Assembly (NCBI GenBank): GCA_021202205.1
Contig: JAJQDJ010000158.1
Location: 1-7,842, forward strand
Reading direction: 5' to 3'
DNA length: 7,842 bases
Source: Erysipelotrichaceae bacterium
GTDB lineage: Bacteria; Bacillota_I; Bacilli_A; Erysipelotrichales; Coprobacillaceae
In this document: piece after piece, positions 1-6,612 of the stretch
Layout: each line of letters begins with the position of its first letter
How positions within the stretch are numbered: the stretch's first letter is position 1
Position numbers and translations under genes: made by a program
Notes under the pieces: generated by a model
Told to the model about the DNA's origin: nothing
The model's input: the letters and a program-made list of their open reading frames with translations, nothing else
Database searches by the model: none

Positions 1-2
1 GG

Positions 3-47
3 AAAGGAACAGGTAGTGAAAAGCCTAAATATTATACCAAGCTTTGA
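3..47 (+). CDS. Possible C-terminal tail of an upstream gene
   Basis: One frame is open from the window edge and ends with TGA at 45-47, reading KGTGSEKPKYYTKL. That would leave a 30-base gap before the flavodoxin start, which is normal operon spacing. A second frame is also open from base 1 to a TGA at 79-81, overlapping the flavodoxin start. I prefer the first because its composition looks more protein-like, but too little is visible to recognise a family or to be sure either is translated. Confidence 0.3.
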   Translation, partial: KGTGSEKPKYYTKL

Positions 48-55
48 CACTACCT
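11..55. repeat. Inverted repeat / hairpin upstream of flavodoxin
   Basis: AGGTAGTG (11-18) is perfectly complementary to CACTACCT (48-55), and inside it AAAGC (20-24) pairs with GCTTT (41-45), giving an 8 bp plus 5 bp stem separated by a small internal loop. No U-run follows, so it is not a normal intrinsic terminator. It spans the possible upstream stop codon and lies just before the flavodoxin ribosome site, so it could be an mRNA processing or stability element, or an operator. Confidence 0.4.
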
Positions 56-77
56 ATAAGCAAAGGAGGACAAAAAT

Positions 78-557
78 TTGAGTAAAATAATAGTTGCATA
101 TTTTTCTGCCACTGGTACCACAAAAAATGTCGCAGAAAAATTAGCTAAAGTTGTTGATTGTGATTTGTTTGAGATTGTACCTAAAGAAAAATATACAAGT
201 GCTGATTTAAACTGGCAAAATCCCAAAAGTCGAAGTAGTTATGAAATGAAAGATAATCCTAACTTTAGACCTAGTATTTCCAGTCATGTAAATAATATAG
301 ATCAATATGATACAATCTTCTTAGGGTTCCCTATCTGGTGGTATGTTGCTCCTACAATCATCAATACTTTCTTAGAAAGTTATGATTTAAGTAATAAAAA
401 GATTGTAGTATTTGCGACAAGTGGTAGCAGTGGACTTGGCAATACTATAAAGAAATTACAGGAAAGTACCAATGCCGCATTTGTTTCAGGAGCAAGACTA
501 AATGCTTCCATTTCAAAAACAGAACTTCAAAATTGGGTGAAAACGTTAAAATACTAG
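78..557 (+). CDS. Flavodoxin family protein
   Basis: A 159-residue single-domain flavodoxin, a cytoplasmic FMN-binding electron carrier or small quinone/nitro-type reductase. The phosphate-binding loop is visible as SATGTT (residues 10-15) after the first beta strand KIIVAYF. The flavin-flanking loop is PIWWYVAP (85-92) with paired aromatic residues, and ATSGSSGLG (113-121) is the third flavin-contact loop. Length fits the short Flavodoxin_4-like group found near aldo/keto reductases and oxidoreductases in Firmicutes. The start is TTG, chosen because AAAGGAGGA lies 8 bases upstream and because the FMN loop then sits at its usual distance from the N-terminus. It converges on the Gfo/Idh gene and shares a terminator with it. 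The exact electron partner cannot be told from sequence. No clear own promoter is seen, so it is probably co-transcribed from upstream. Confidence 0.9.
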   Translation: MSKIIVAYFSATGTTKNVAEKLAKVVDCDLFEIVPKEKYTSADLNWQNPKSRSSYEMKDNPNFRPSISSHVNNIDQYDTIFLGFPIWWYVAPTIINTFLESYDLSNKKIVVFATSGSSGLGNTIKKLQESTNAAFVSGARLNASISKTELQNWVKTLKY

Positions 558-573
558 CTTATGCTAGTATTTT
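548..573. terminator. Bidirectional terminator between convergent genes
   Basis: AAAATACTAGC (548-558) and GCTAGTATTTT (563-573) form a perfect 11-bp stem with loop TTAT. It is symmetric, so it ends in U-rich sequence on both strands, though each U-run is only about four bases and forms part of the stem. The flavodoxin stop (555-557) lies in the stem and the stop of the opposing gene (559-561) lies in the loop, so both genes end inside the same palindrome. Confidence 0.8.
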
Positions 574-1545
574 ATCATTATCAAAAACAATTCCTGCTTG
601 TTTTCTGGCTTCTTCAATGATGTTACTTACAATCTTTGTTGTTTCCATCAATTCATCAGCCTTATCATAATCTAATTCATTAATCATACGATTAAATTCC
701 ACAAACTCATAATATAAACGATGCTCTTTCATTTCACCAAATGTCATTGTTTTATTTTTATTATCGACAAAGGTGAATGAATCCAACTGACCTAGTGGTT
801 TACTCATACATATAGCACCTAAATCACCTTGAATCGTTAAAGATAAAGGTGATTTACAATCTTTCGCACCAATACATAGTGCTTTAAAAGTAGGATATTC
901 TAATGTTACAATACCACTAGTATCAATGCCTCTTTCCACATTTGCTACATAGCTTATCTTATCAGGCTTTCCTACCAGTCCTACCAAACCATGCAAATTA
1001 TAGATATTCAAATCCATCAAAGCTCCACCAGCTTTATGATAATCAAACACATTTTCAATGATACCTTGTTTAAATCGATCATATCGAGAAGAATACTGAC
1101 TATAATTAAAACTAATGATTTTAATATCCCCTACTCTATTCATTTCTTGTTTTAACTGTTTATATGTAGGTAAATGATGAATATTGACGGCTTCTACCAT
1201 AATCAAATGATTAGCTTTTGCTATGCCTAATAATTCATTAAGTTCTCTTGTATTCGCAGTGAACGGTTTTTCCATAATAACATGTTTATGATGTTCTAAG
1301 GCTTTCTTACCAAATTCATAATGTAAATGATTAGGTAAACCAATATAAATTGTATCTACATCACTATTTAACAATTTCTCATAATCTAAATAATAACCAT
1401 CCAAGTGATATTGTTCTACTAAATTTTTAGCCTTATCTTCACTACGTTTTGTAGACAACAATACCTTTCTTTCAATATCAATCTTATTAATCATGGATAA
1501 TACATCCTGAACAATCATACCTGTTCCTAATATACCTAGTTTCAT
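559..1545 (-). CDS. Gfo/Idh/MocA family NAD(P)-dependent oxidoreductase
   Basis: A 328-residue cytoplasmic dehydrogenase of the Gfo/Idh/MocA family, which oxidise or reduce sugars, inositols, dihydrodiols or related compounds with NAD(P). The N-terminal Rossmann fold shows GILGTGMI (residues 4-11). YIGLPNHLHYE (67-77) is the strand and loop before the cofactor-binding EKP motif, seen at 92-94 in MEKPFTAN. The C-terminal catalytic half carries GGALMDLNIYNLH (173-185), matching the family GGALxDxGxxxxH region, with D178 and H185 retained and Asn where Gly is commoner. Length is typical. A GGAGG site (1553-1557) lies 7 bases before the ATG. It is the only minus-strand gene in the window without a lesion. 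It overlaps the preceding UPF0303 gene by ATGA, implying coupled translation; since that gene is interrupted, coupling may be weaker and the internal ribosome site may matter. The substrate is unknown. Confidence 0.92.
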   Translation of the reverse strand: MKLGILGTGMIVQDVLSMINKIDIERKVLLSTKRSEDKAKNLVEQYHLDGYYLDYEKLLNSDVDTIYIGLPNHLHYEFGKKALEHHKHVIMEKPFTANTRELNELLGIAKANHLIMVEAVNIHHLPTYKQLKQEMNRVGDIKIISFNYSQYSSRYDRFKQGIIENVFDYHKAGGALMDLNIYNLHGLVGLVGKPDKISYVANVERGIDTSGIVTLEYPTFKALCIGAKDCKSPLSLTIQGDLGAICMSKPLGQLDSFTFVDNKNKTMTFGEMKEHRLYYEFVEFNRMINELDYDKADELMETTKIVSNIIEEARKQAGIVFDNDKILA

Positions 1546-1943
1546 CTTTCTGCCTCCATTTCTTTTAATACATCTACTATTAATTGATGATCCTCATCAT
1601 ATCTTAAACCTGATACTATAAAAGCACCTTTTAATTCTCCATTAACTATTAAAGGATACCCTCCACCACAAATCGCATAACTATCATCTAAATGAAATTC
1701 ATCTCGATGTTCGTATACATATAAAGATGAATGTTTGGTTTCCAATACTGTTTTTTATTTCATATTGAGCCATTTATCATCTTTCTTACCATCCATCATA
1801 TATTGAAATATAATATCATTATCATACAAAACTCGAATGCGAACTGGTTTTAAATGATTTTGTTGTATTTTGTTGATAACTTTTAAGCCAAATGTTAAAG
1901 CATCACTATGATTAAATATTTGAAATTCTATCAATTGTTTCAT
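1542..1943 (-). pseudogene. UPF0303 / HbpS-like (heme-degrading domain) protein, interrupted by in-frame TAA
   Basis: Read through, this is a 133-residue protein of the UPF0303 group (HbpS-like, formerly DUF336 'haem-degrading' domain), small cytoplasmic proteins of uncertain role. Codon 63 is TAA (1755-1757); the frame is otherwise open and continuous, so this is a nonsense change, not a frameshift. Before it are FNHSDALTFGLKV and MDGKKDDKWLNMK; after it come KTVLETKHSSLYVYEH and the strongly conserved YAICGGGYPLIV (89-100) and SGLRYDEDHQLIV (111-123), which complete the family pattern. AAA or CAA to TAA is the simplest origin. The start is well supported by AGGAGG (1949-1954), although some relatives have a slightly longer N-terminus. 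A restart at TTG (1743-1745) would give only the C-terminal half and has no clear ribosome site. Its end overlaps the oxidoreductase start by four bases. Either a recent pseudogene or a sequence error. Confidence 0.82.
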
Positions 1944-1962
1944 TGTGTCCTCCTATGCAATT

Positions 1963-1991
1963 ATTGTACTAAAAATATATAAAAATGAAAA
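1963..1991 (-). promoter_or_regulatory. Candidate promoter for the UPF0303-oxidoreductase unit
   Basis: On the minus strand TTTTCA (1986-1991) and TACAAT (1963-1968) are separated by 17 bases, a moderate sigma-A match. The RNA would begin about 1956, just before the AGGAGG ribosome site. The region 1955-2043 is otherwise only AT-rich, with a 9-base direct repeat AAAACAAAG at 1993-2001 and 2010-2018 that could be an operator or chance. Confidence 0.35.
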
Positions 1992-2043
1992 TAAAACAAA
2001 GATTTTTTGAAAACAAAGTTTGATATACAAGTATAAACAATAT

Positions 2044-2066
2044 AAAAAACTGAACTTAAAGTTCAG
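2044..2066 (-). terminator. Intrinsic terminator of the MATE-MerR-RpiR unit
   Basis: On the minus strand CTGAAC (2061-2066) pairs with GTTCAG (2050-2055) around a short AT loop, followed directly by six U (2044-2049). The RpiR stop codon (2056-2058) lies within the hairpin loop. This separates the regulator/efflux unit from the UPF0303-oxidoreductase unit. Confidence 0.85.
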
Positions 2067-2856
2067 CTCTTTTCACACGTCGATATATTAAGGCATATAA
2101 TAACGTTAATATATATTGGAAAGCAAGTTGTGAGTAAAATGTTGCTATACGTTCATCTTTTTCTTTATCATCAATCAATATAATGTCATCAGCTAATGAT
2201 ACTAATGGACTTTTTGTATTAGCTGTTATAAGCATTATTGGACAATGTGTTGGTTTAATGATATTGATACATTCCTCGTAATGATGCGATAAACCACTAT
2301 AAGATACAAATAAGACACAATCATTCTTTTGTACATTTTGACTTGTATATATTTCTTCATGATTATCAGTAGCAGAAATAGGATAAATATTGATTTTTAA
2401 TAGCTTATTCATAAAGTTTCTAACGGTAAGATTCGTATCACCTATTGAATATATAAATAATCGATTGGATTCAATGATTGTTTTAGCCATTCTATCTAGT
2501 TGCCTTGAATCAAGTGAAGCATGAATGATATCAATGCTTTCTTTATATAATTGTGATAATTGATTGATAGTGTCAAATGGAGAATCATAAAGATAAAATG
2601 GTTTAGTGAAATCTACCGTTTGTTTAGAATATTTTTGAGATTCTAATTCTTTGAGTAGCTATTGTTTAAAATCTACAAATCCTTTGCATCCCAGTTTATG
2701 ACATATTCTTATAATTGTAGCATTAGATGAATAAACTTCTTGAGCGAGTTTTCCTATTGTCATATGAGGTATGTCTTCAATATGTTGATTTATGTGATGA
2801 ATGACTTCTAATTCTGTAGATGTGAATAATGTTGTATCGTTAAGTTTTTCAATCAT
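2056..2856 (-). pseudogene. RpiR family regulator (HTH + SIS), interrupted by in-frame TAG
   Basis: Read through, this is a 266-residue RpiR/MurR-type transcription factor, a family that senses phosphosugars with a C-terminal SIS domain and binds DNA through an N-terminal HTH_6 domain. The HTH part shows HMTIGKLAQEVYSSNATIIRI then CHKLGCKGFVDFK, the family signature, at about residues 31-64. Codon 66 is TAG (2659-2661), immediately after this domain. The frame then continues without shift through LLKELESQKYSK and a linker into the SIS domain, where FIYSIGD and FVSYSG mark the sugar-phosphate pocket and LADDIILID is its usual end. The ATG has AAAGGAG six bases upstream and overlaps the end of the MerR gene by 8 bases. 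If the stop is real the product is a lone 65-residue HTH domain without effector sensing, unless translation restarts in the SIS part. Its target is unknown; the neighbouring oxidoreductase unit is a candidate. Confidence 0.85.
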
Positions 2857-3669
2857 ATTTTTCTCCTTTGATGGGTATTTGTATTTCTGTCACATATAAG
2901 TCTACATTATCTGTTAAGCCTTCATCAATATAGGTGATTTCTTTAGAAAAGCCCTCAATCGTATAGTTGTTATCCAATATATACTGATACAATGTCTCAT
3001 AATGCTGTTTAGCATCTTTATGTGTACCACGAAAACGCATGATTACACATGTTTCTTTATCTTGTTGCAACGTTGGACCATCATAATATTCATCTTTATC
3101 CAATATCATAAATACACGATCATATTTATCGAATTGTTGCTTGATAAGATGTTCTTTGCTGATACTAATACCTATTTTACCTAAGTAGACACTTGATTTG
3201 CTGTGATATTTTTCAAGTTCTCTAATGGATGTTTCTAAGTCTAAATATGTTTGTGGATTGATCGTATTTTCCACATAAGCTAATAAATGTTTTTAATTTC
3301 AATGATGTTTATTTTAGAAGACAGGGCATCATCAATTAAAGCTAAACGATTATCAATATTCTTTTCTATTTTCTTTAGCTCATTAATTCTCTGTTTAACA
3401 ATAACCTTTTGACTTTGTAACATTTGCTTGATTTTATCAATGTCTCTGCCTTCTAGATAAGTTTTAATATCATTAATGCTGATATCTAAAGCTCTTAATG
3501 AACAAATCGTGTTGAGTACTTCCAATTGTTGATTCCCATAATAACGATAATGAGTTTTATCATCAATGTATTGAGGTACTAACATACCTTCTTCTTCATA
3601 ATGTCTTAATAAGCTTGTAGAAATATTATACATTTTTTCAACTTCGCCTATTTTATACAACTTGTCCAT
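2849..3669 (-). pseudogene. MerR family regulator with GyrI-like effector domain (BmrR/BltR type), frameshifted
   Basis: A multidrug-sensing transcriptional activator type: an N-terminal winged HTH, a dimerising coiled coil and a C-terminal GyrI-like ligand domain. The HTH shows YKIGEVEKMYNIS, LLRHYEEEGMLVP (residues 20-32) and the wing HYRYY. IKQMLQSQ to IEKNIDNRLALIDDAL is the coiled coil. The first frame runs to TAG at 3280-3282 (129 residues). The frame continuing the protein (HLLAYVENTINPQTYLDLET and onward, ending at 2849) is shifted by one base. Adding one A to the five-A run at 3290-3294 restores a continuous protein of about 273 residues, the normal BmrR/BltR length. The second frame ends with IPIKGEKYD. 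The start overlaps the MATE end by 17 bases, with a weak AAAGGG ribosome site. The matching MerR promoter lies at the head of this unit, so it presumably activated its own operon. Without its effector domain it would no longer respond normally. Confidence 0.87.
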
Positions 3670-5005
3670 TGAGTTTTCCCTTTCGTTTCATATAAATGAA
3701 CACACATATACAAAAGATAATAGAGAATAAAGATCCTGTTGATGAAGCCAATGCCATAGGCAATAAAGTAGAAGGGAAATAAATAGCTGATAAATAAGCC
3801 AATGGAATTCTAAAACAAATAATAGATAACGAATTATGAATAAATGATATCAATGAAGCGTTATAAGCACAGAAATAACCACTAAAGCTAAAATGGATAC
3901 CTGCAAAGACACAATCCCAAACATATCCTGACATATATTGACAGCCTAAGGTCACAACAGATTCACTATCACTAAACATACCAATCAAAGGATATGAGAA
4001 GAAATACATCACAATAACCATCAATAATCCCCAACTAAATGCTATAGTACAAGCATAACGCAATGTTTGTGAAGCACGTTGGTGTTCATTGGCACCAACA
4101 TTTTGAGCTGCCAAAGCTGAAACACTTGAAAGCATAGATGAAGGAACCAAAAACATAAATGTAATCATCTTTTCCACAATTCCAACAGCTGCAGCCACAT
4201 CTAAACCTCATCGATTAGCAATAATGGTAATAACCAAAAATGATACTTGAATAAATCCATCTTGACAAGCGACTGGTATACCAATAGATAACAAATCTTT
4301 CACTGTATCTTTTCGAATCTTTAAATCTGATAAAGATAAATGAATCATTTTTCTTTTCATAATCATAAAAAGTGAAATAATGACACTTAATGTTTGAGCA
4401 AGTGTTGTTCCTAAGGCTGCTCCTGCCGTATCTAAATGAAATTAACCAATAAATACATAATCTAAAATAATATTGGCAACACAAGCAATTGCTATAAAAT
4501 ACATTGGACTCTTAGAATCACCCAAACCTCTAAAAATAGAACTTATTAAGTTATAAGCAGTAATAAAAGGAATACCAATAAAACAAATCGTTAAATAAAG
4601 TTTTGTTCCTTCTATTGCTTCAATAGGTGTAGACATAATATTCACAATAGGATTAATACACATCAATACAACAACCATCAATACCACTGCAATACCCATA
4701 TACAAAGTAATTGTATTACCAATAAGTGTTGAAATATCTTTACTCTTTTTAGCGCCTACAGCTTGCCCTATAAGTACAGTTGTACCCATTGCTAATCCGA
4801 CAATCATAACTGTAATCATATGCATAATTTGTGAGCCAATAGATACCGCCGTTGTTGAAGCAGTCCCATTGTATTGTCCAATAATATAGAGATCGGCCAT
4901 ACCATACAATGTTTGCATAAAATAGGATAATAAAAATGGTAACGAAAAATAAATCAATGTTTTTAAGACATTACCTTTTGTTAAATTGTTTTCCAATTCA
5001 ATCAT
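3653..5005 (-). pseudogene. MATE family efflux transporter, interrupted by in-frame TAA and TGA
   Basis: Read through, a 450-residue, about twelve-helix cytoplasmic-membrane antiporter of the MATE family, which exports cationic drugs or metabolites using Na+ or H+. The N-terminal half shows TLIYFSLPFLLSYFMQTLYGMADLYIIGQY and the conserved loop VGLAMGTTVLIGQAVGAKK. Codon 188 is TAA (4442-4444), after LDYVFIG where homologues continue to a FHLDTAGAALGT-type segment, which is indeed present next. Codon 266 is TGA (4208-4210), between IIANR and GLDVAAAVGIVEKM; relatives usually carry RG there, so CGA to TGA is likely. The rest is intact (SALAAQNVGANEHQRA, then the last helices and a charged tail). 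Length equals that of the divergent pump at 5140-6495, but the two belong to different subgroups by sequence. The ATG (5003-5005) is only about six bases after the predicted transcription start and lacks a ribosome site. Two stops make a working pump unlikely if the sequence is correct. Confidence 0.88.
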
Positions 5006-5017
5006 CTCAATGTATTT

Positions 5018-5048
5018 ATTATAAACATTACAACTATTGTAATGTCAA
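5018..5048 (-). promoter_or_regulatory. MerR-type promoter with 19-bp spacer
   Basis: On the minus strand TTGACA (5043-5048) and TATAAT (5018-5023) are both exact consensus hexamers, but they are separated by 19 bases (5024-5042) instead of 17. This over-long spacer is the hallmark of promoters twisted into activity by MerR-family activators. It drives the MATE-MerR-RpiR unit, whose second gene is a MerR regulator. Transcription would start near 5011. Confidence 0.85.
5025..5045. promoter_or_regulatory. Operator dyad for the local MerR regulator
   Basis: ACATTACAA (5025-5033), three-base centre CTA, TTGTAATGT (5037-5045): a perfect 9-3-9 inverted repeat centred almost exactly in the 19-bp spacer. 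Position and symmetry are those of BmrR/MtaN-like operators. The binding protein is inferred to be the regulator at 2849-3669. Confidence 0.8.
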
Positions 5049-5091
5049 GAATTGTTTCCAAATTAGCATAAATAAATTTTATTTAGGTACC

Positions 5092-5120
5092 TTGACATAT
5101 AATTTGATTAGGTATATCAT
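5092..5120 (+). promoter_or_regulatory. Sigma-A promoter of the plus-strand MATE gene
   Basis: TTGACA (5092-5097), a 17-base spacer and TATCAT (5115-5120), one mismatch from consensus in the -10. The RNA would start near 5127, leaving a leader of about 13 bases that holds the GGGAGG ribosome site (5128-5133). Confidence 0.8.
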
Positions 5121-5124
5121 ACCT
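5110..5124. promoter_or_regulatory. Palindrome over the -10 box, candidate repressor operator
   Basis: AGGTAT, ATC, ATACCT is a perfect 6-3-6 inverted repeat that covers the whole -10 of the plus-strand MATE promoter, a position expected for a repressor. A related palindrome AGGTACCT sits at 5085-5092, touching the -35, so the AGGTA half-site recurs 25 bases apart on the same helix side approximately. The protein that would bind is not recognisable in this window. Confidence 0.5.
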
Positions 5125-5139
5125 TACGGGAGGAACAAA

Positions 5140-6495
5140 ATGAAAGAAAATAAAATGGCAACTATGCCTATGAATAAACTTTTACTTAATATGTCAATAC
5201 CATTGATGCTATCACTACTTATACAATCATTATATAATATTATTGATTCTATCTTTGTCGCAAGACTAAGCGAGCAAGCTTTAACTGCCACTTCTCTTGT
5301 TTATGCAATTCAGTTTTTAATGATAGCGATAGCTGTTGGTACCAGTGTTGGTATGAATGCCTTGTTATCTAAGCGTGTAGGTCAGCAAGATAAAGAAGGT
5401 GCCTGTAGTGGTGCAACCACTGGTTTAATACTTGTATTAGCTACTGCTGTGATATTCTCAATGGTTGGATTGTTTTTTAGTGATATGATTTCTAAAATGT
5501 TGACAAGTGATCCTGAACTTCAGAATTTAACGCAACAATATATGAGTATTTGTGTGGTTTTCTGTTATGGTGTATTTTTACAAACATATGGTCAAAGATT
5601 ATTACAGGCTGTTGGTGATACAGTATTAAGTATGATTTCTTTGATTATTGGAGCTGTGATTAATATTTGTTTGGATCCATTATTGATTTTTGGTATGTTT
5701 GGTTTTCCACAAATGGGGATTGCAGGAGCAGCACTTGCAACTGTCATTGCGCAATGGATTTCTGCCGCATCAGCTTTACTTATGAATCGCTTTAAAAATC
5801 CGATTATTCATGTTAGTTTTAAGAATTATCATTTTACAATAGCTGAAGTGAAAGAAATTTATCGTGTTGGGTTACCAACAATTATTATGCAAGCCATTGG
5901 TAGTATCATGACTTTTGCGATGAATGCCATGTTGTTGACAGTGTCTTCTACAGCTGTCGCTTTCTTTGGTGTTTATTATAAATTACAAAGTTTTCTCATG
6001 ATGCCTATGAATGGTTTAGGACAAGCCGCTATACCTATTGTTGGTTATAATTATGGTGCTGGTAATGGTAAACGTATTAAAGAAGTTTGGAAAATTATTA
6101 TTCCAGTTGGCGTTGTTGTTGGATTACTTGGTACAGCAATATTTATGATTTTCACTAGTCAACTAATGTCATTATTCTCTGCAGGCCAAGAATTATTGGC
6201 TATTGGGGTCCCAGCTTTAAGGATAATTTCAGTAACATTTGTTTTTGGTTCTGTCACCATTTTATGTGGCTATTTTGCTTCAGGACTTGGTAATGGCGTG
6301 ATTAATATGATTGGTGGAGCGATACGACAATTGGTTGTTTTAGTTCCTGTTGCTTATATACTTACAATAACTTTAGGTATTTCTTATACCTGGTATGCCT
6401 TTTGGTTTGCCGAAGGTTTGGCAGTACTTTATTCATTATATGCAACAAGAAAAGAAATCAAAACAAAAGTCGATCCTATTACAAGCGAAGAATGA
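5140..6495 (+). CDS. MATE family efflux transporter
   Basis: An intact 451-residue cytoplasmic-membrane MATE antiporter, exporting drugs or metabolites in exchange for cations. It begins MKENKMATMPMNKLLLNMSI; the MPMNKLLLNMSIPLMLSLLIQSLYNIIDSIFV-type opening is characteristic of MepA-like Firmicutes pumps. Also visible are the inter-helix loop VGTSVGMNALLSKRVGQQD, the mid-protein IFGMFGFPQMGIAGAALAT, and the second-half repeat GLGQAAIPIVGYNYGAGN, showing the two-fold MATE fold with about twelve hydrophobic segments. The frame is open upstream to 4936, but that stretch crosses the promoter and the opposite MATE start. I take the ATG at 5140 because GGGAGG lies six bases before it. It is divergent from the broken MATE gene at 3653-5005 and could substitute for it. 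Expression is probably set by its own promoter and the palindrome there. The substrate is unknown. Confidence 0.92.
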   Translation: MKENKMATMPMNKLLLNMSIPLMLSLLIQSLYNIIDSIFVARLSEQALTATSLVYAIQFLMIAIAVGTSVGMNALLSKRVGQQDKEGACSGATTGLILVLATAVIFSMVGLFFSDMISKMLTSDPELQNLTQQYMSICVVFCYGVFLQTYGQRLLQAVGDTVLSMISLIIGAVINICLDPLLIFGMFGFPQMGIAGAALATVIAQWISAASALLMNRFKNPIIHVSFKNYHFTIAEVKEIYRVGLPTIIMQAIGSIMTFAMNAMLLTVSSTAVAFFGVYYKLQSFLMMPMNGLGQAAIPIVGYNYGAGNGKRIKEVWKIIIPVGVVVGLLGTAIFMIFTSQLMSLFSAGQELLAIGVPALRIISVTFVFGSVTILCGYFASGLGNGVINMIGGAIRQLVVLVPVAYILTITLGISYTWYAFWFAEGLAVLYSLYATRKEIKTKVDPITSEE

Positions 6496-6509
6496 TTCTT
6501 CGCTTTTTT
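6485..6509 (+). terminator. Intrinsic terminator of the plus-strand MATE gene
   Basis: GCGAAGAA (6485-6492) pairs perfectly with TTCTTCGC (6496-6503), followed by six U (6504-6509). The three-base loop is exactly the TGA stop codon of the MATE gene (6493-6495). Confidence 0.9.
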
Positions 6510-6547
6510 AGTATGCGTTGAAGTTATGCTAGCGTGTTTTATTAATA

Positions 6548-6577
6548 TTGTACATATTTTTATATACATTTTATAAT
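6548..6577 (+). promoter_or_regulatory. Candidate promoter of the short-chain dehydrogenase
   Basis: A perfect TATAAT (6572-6577) lies 35 bases before the start codon; the best -35 is a weak TTGTAC (6548-6553) at 18 bases. Between them, 6549-6568 forms an imperfect dyad (TGTAnATA and TATnTACA), which could bind a regulator that compensates for the weak -35. An upstream terminator makes a separate promoter necessary. Confidence 0.45.
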
Positions 6578-6612
6578 TGAGTTGTAAAAAATAAAGAAAG
6601 AAGGAATATAAT

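Noticed and set aside
44..60. TTGACA at 44-49 as a flavodoxin promoter
   Set aside because: At 17 bases downstream lies the ribosome site, not a -10; TATAAG at 55-60 is far too close.
3002..3184. Plus-strand ORF of 60 residues
   Set aside because: Antisense shadow of the MerR effector domain, with low-complexity composition and no ribosome site.
4215..4484. Minus-strand ORF of 89 residues
   Set aside because: It is a shifted-frame shadow over the broken middle of the MATE gene; the true MATE frame continues through this stretch between two stop codons.
1542..5005. Stop-codon reassignment to explain the interrupted genes
   Set aside because: TAA, TAG and TGA all occur as internal stops, while the intact genes here use them as normal ends; one lesion is a frameshift.
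4936..5139. N-terminal extension of the plus-strand MATE frame
   Set aside because: It lacks a ribosome site, crosses both promoters and the opposite gene's start, and its residues do not look like a MATE N-terminus; the ATG at 5140 has GGGAGG.
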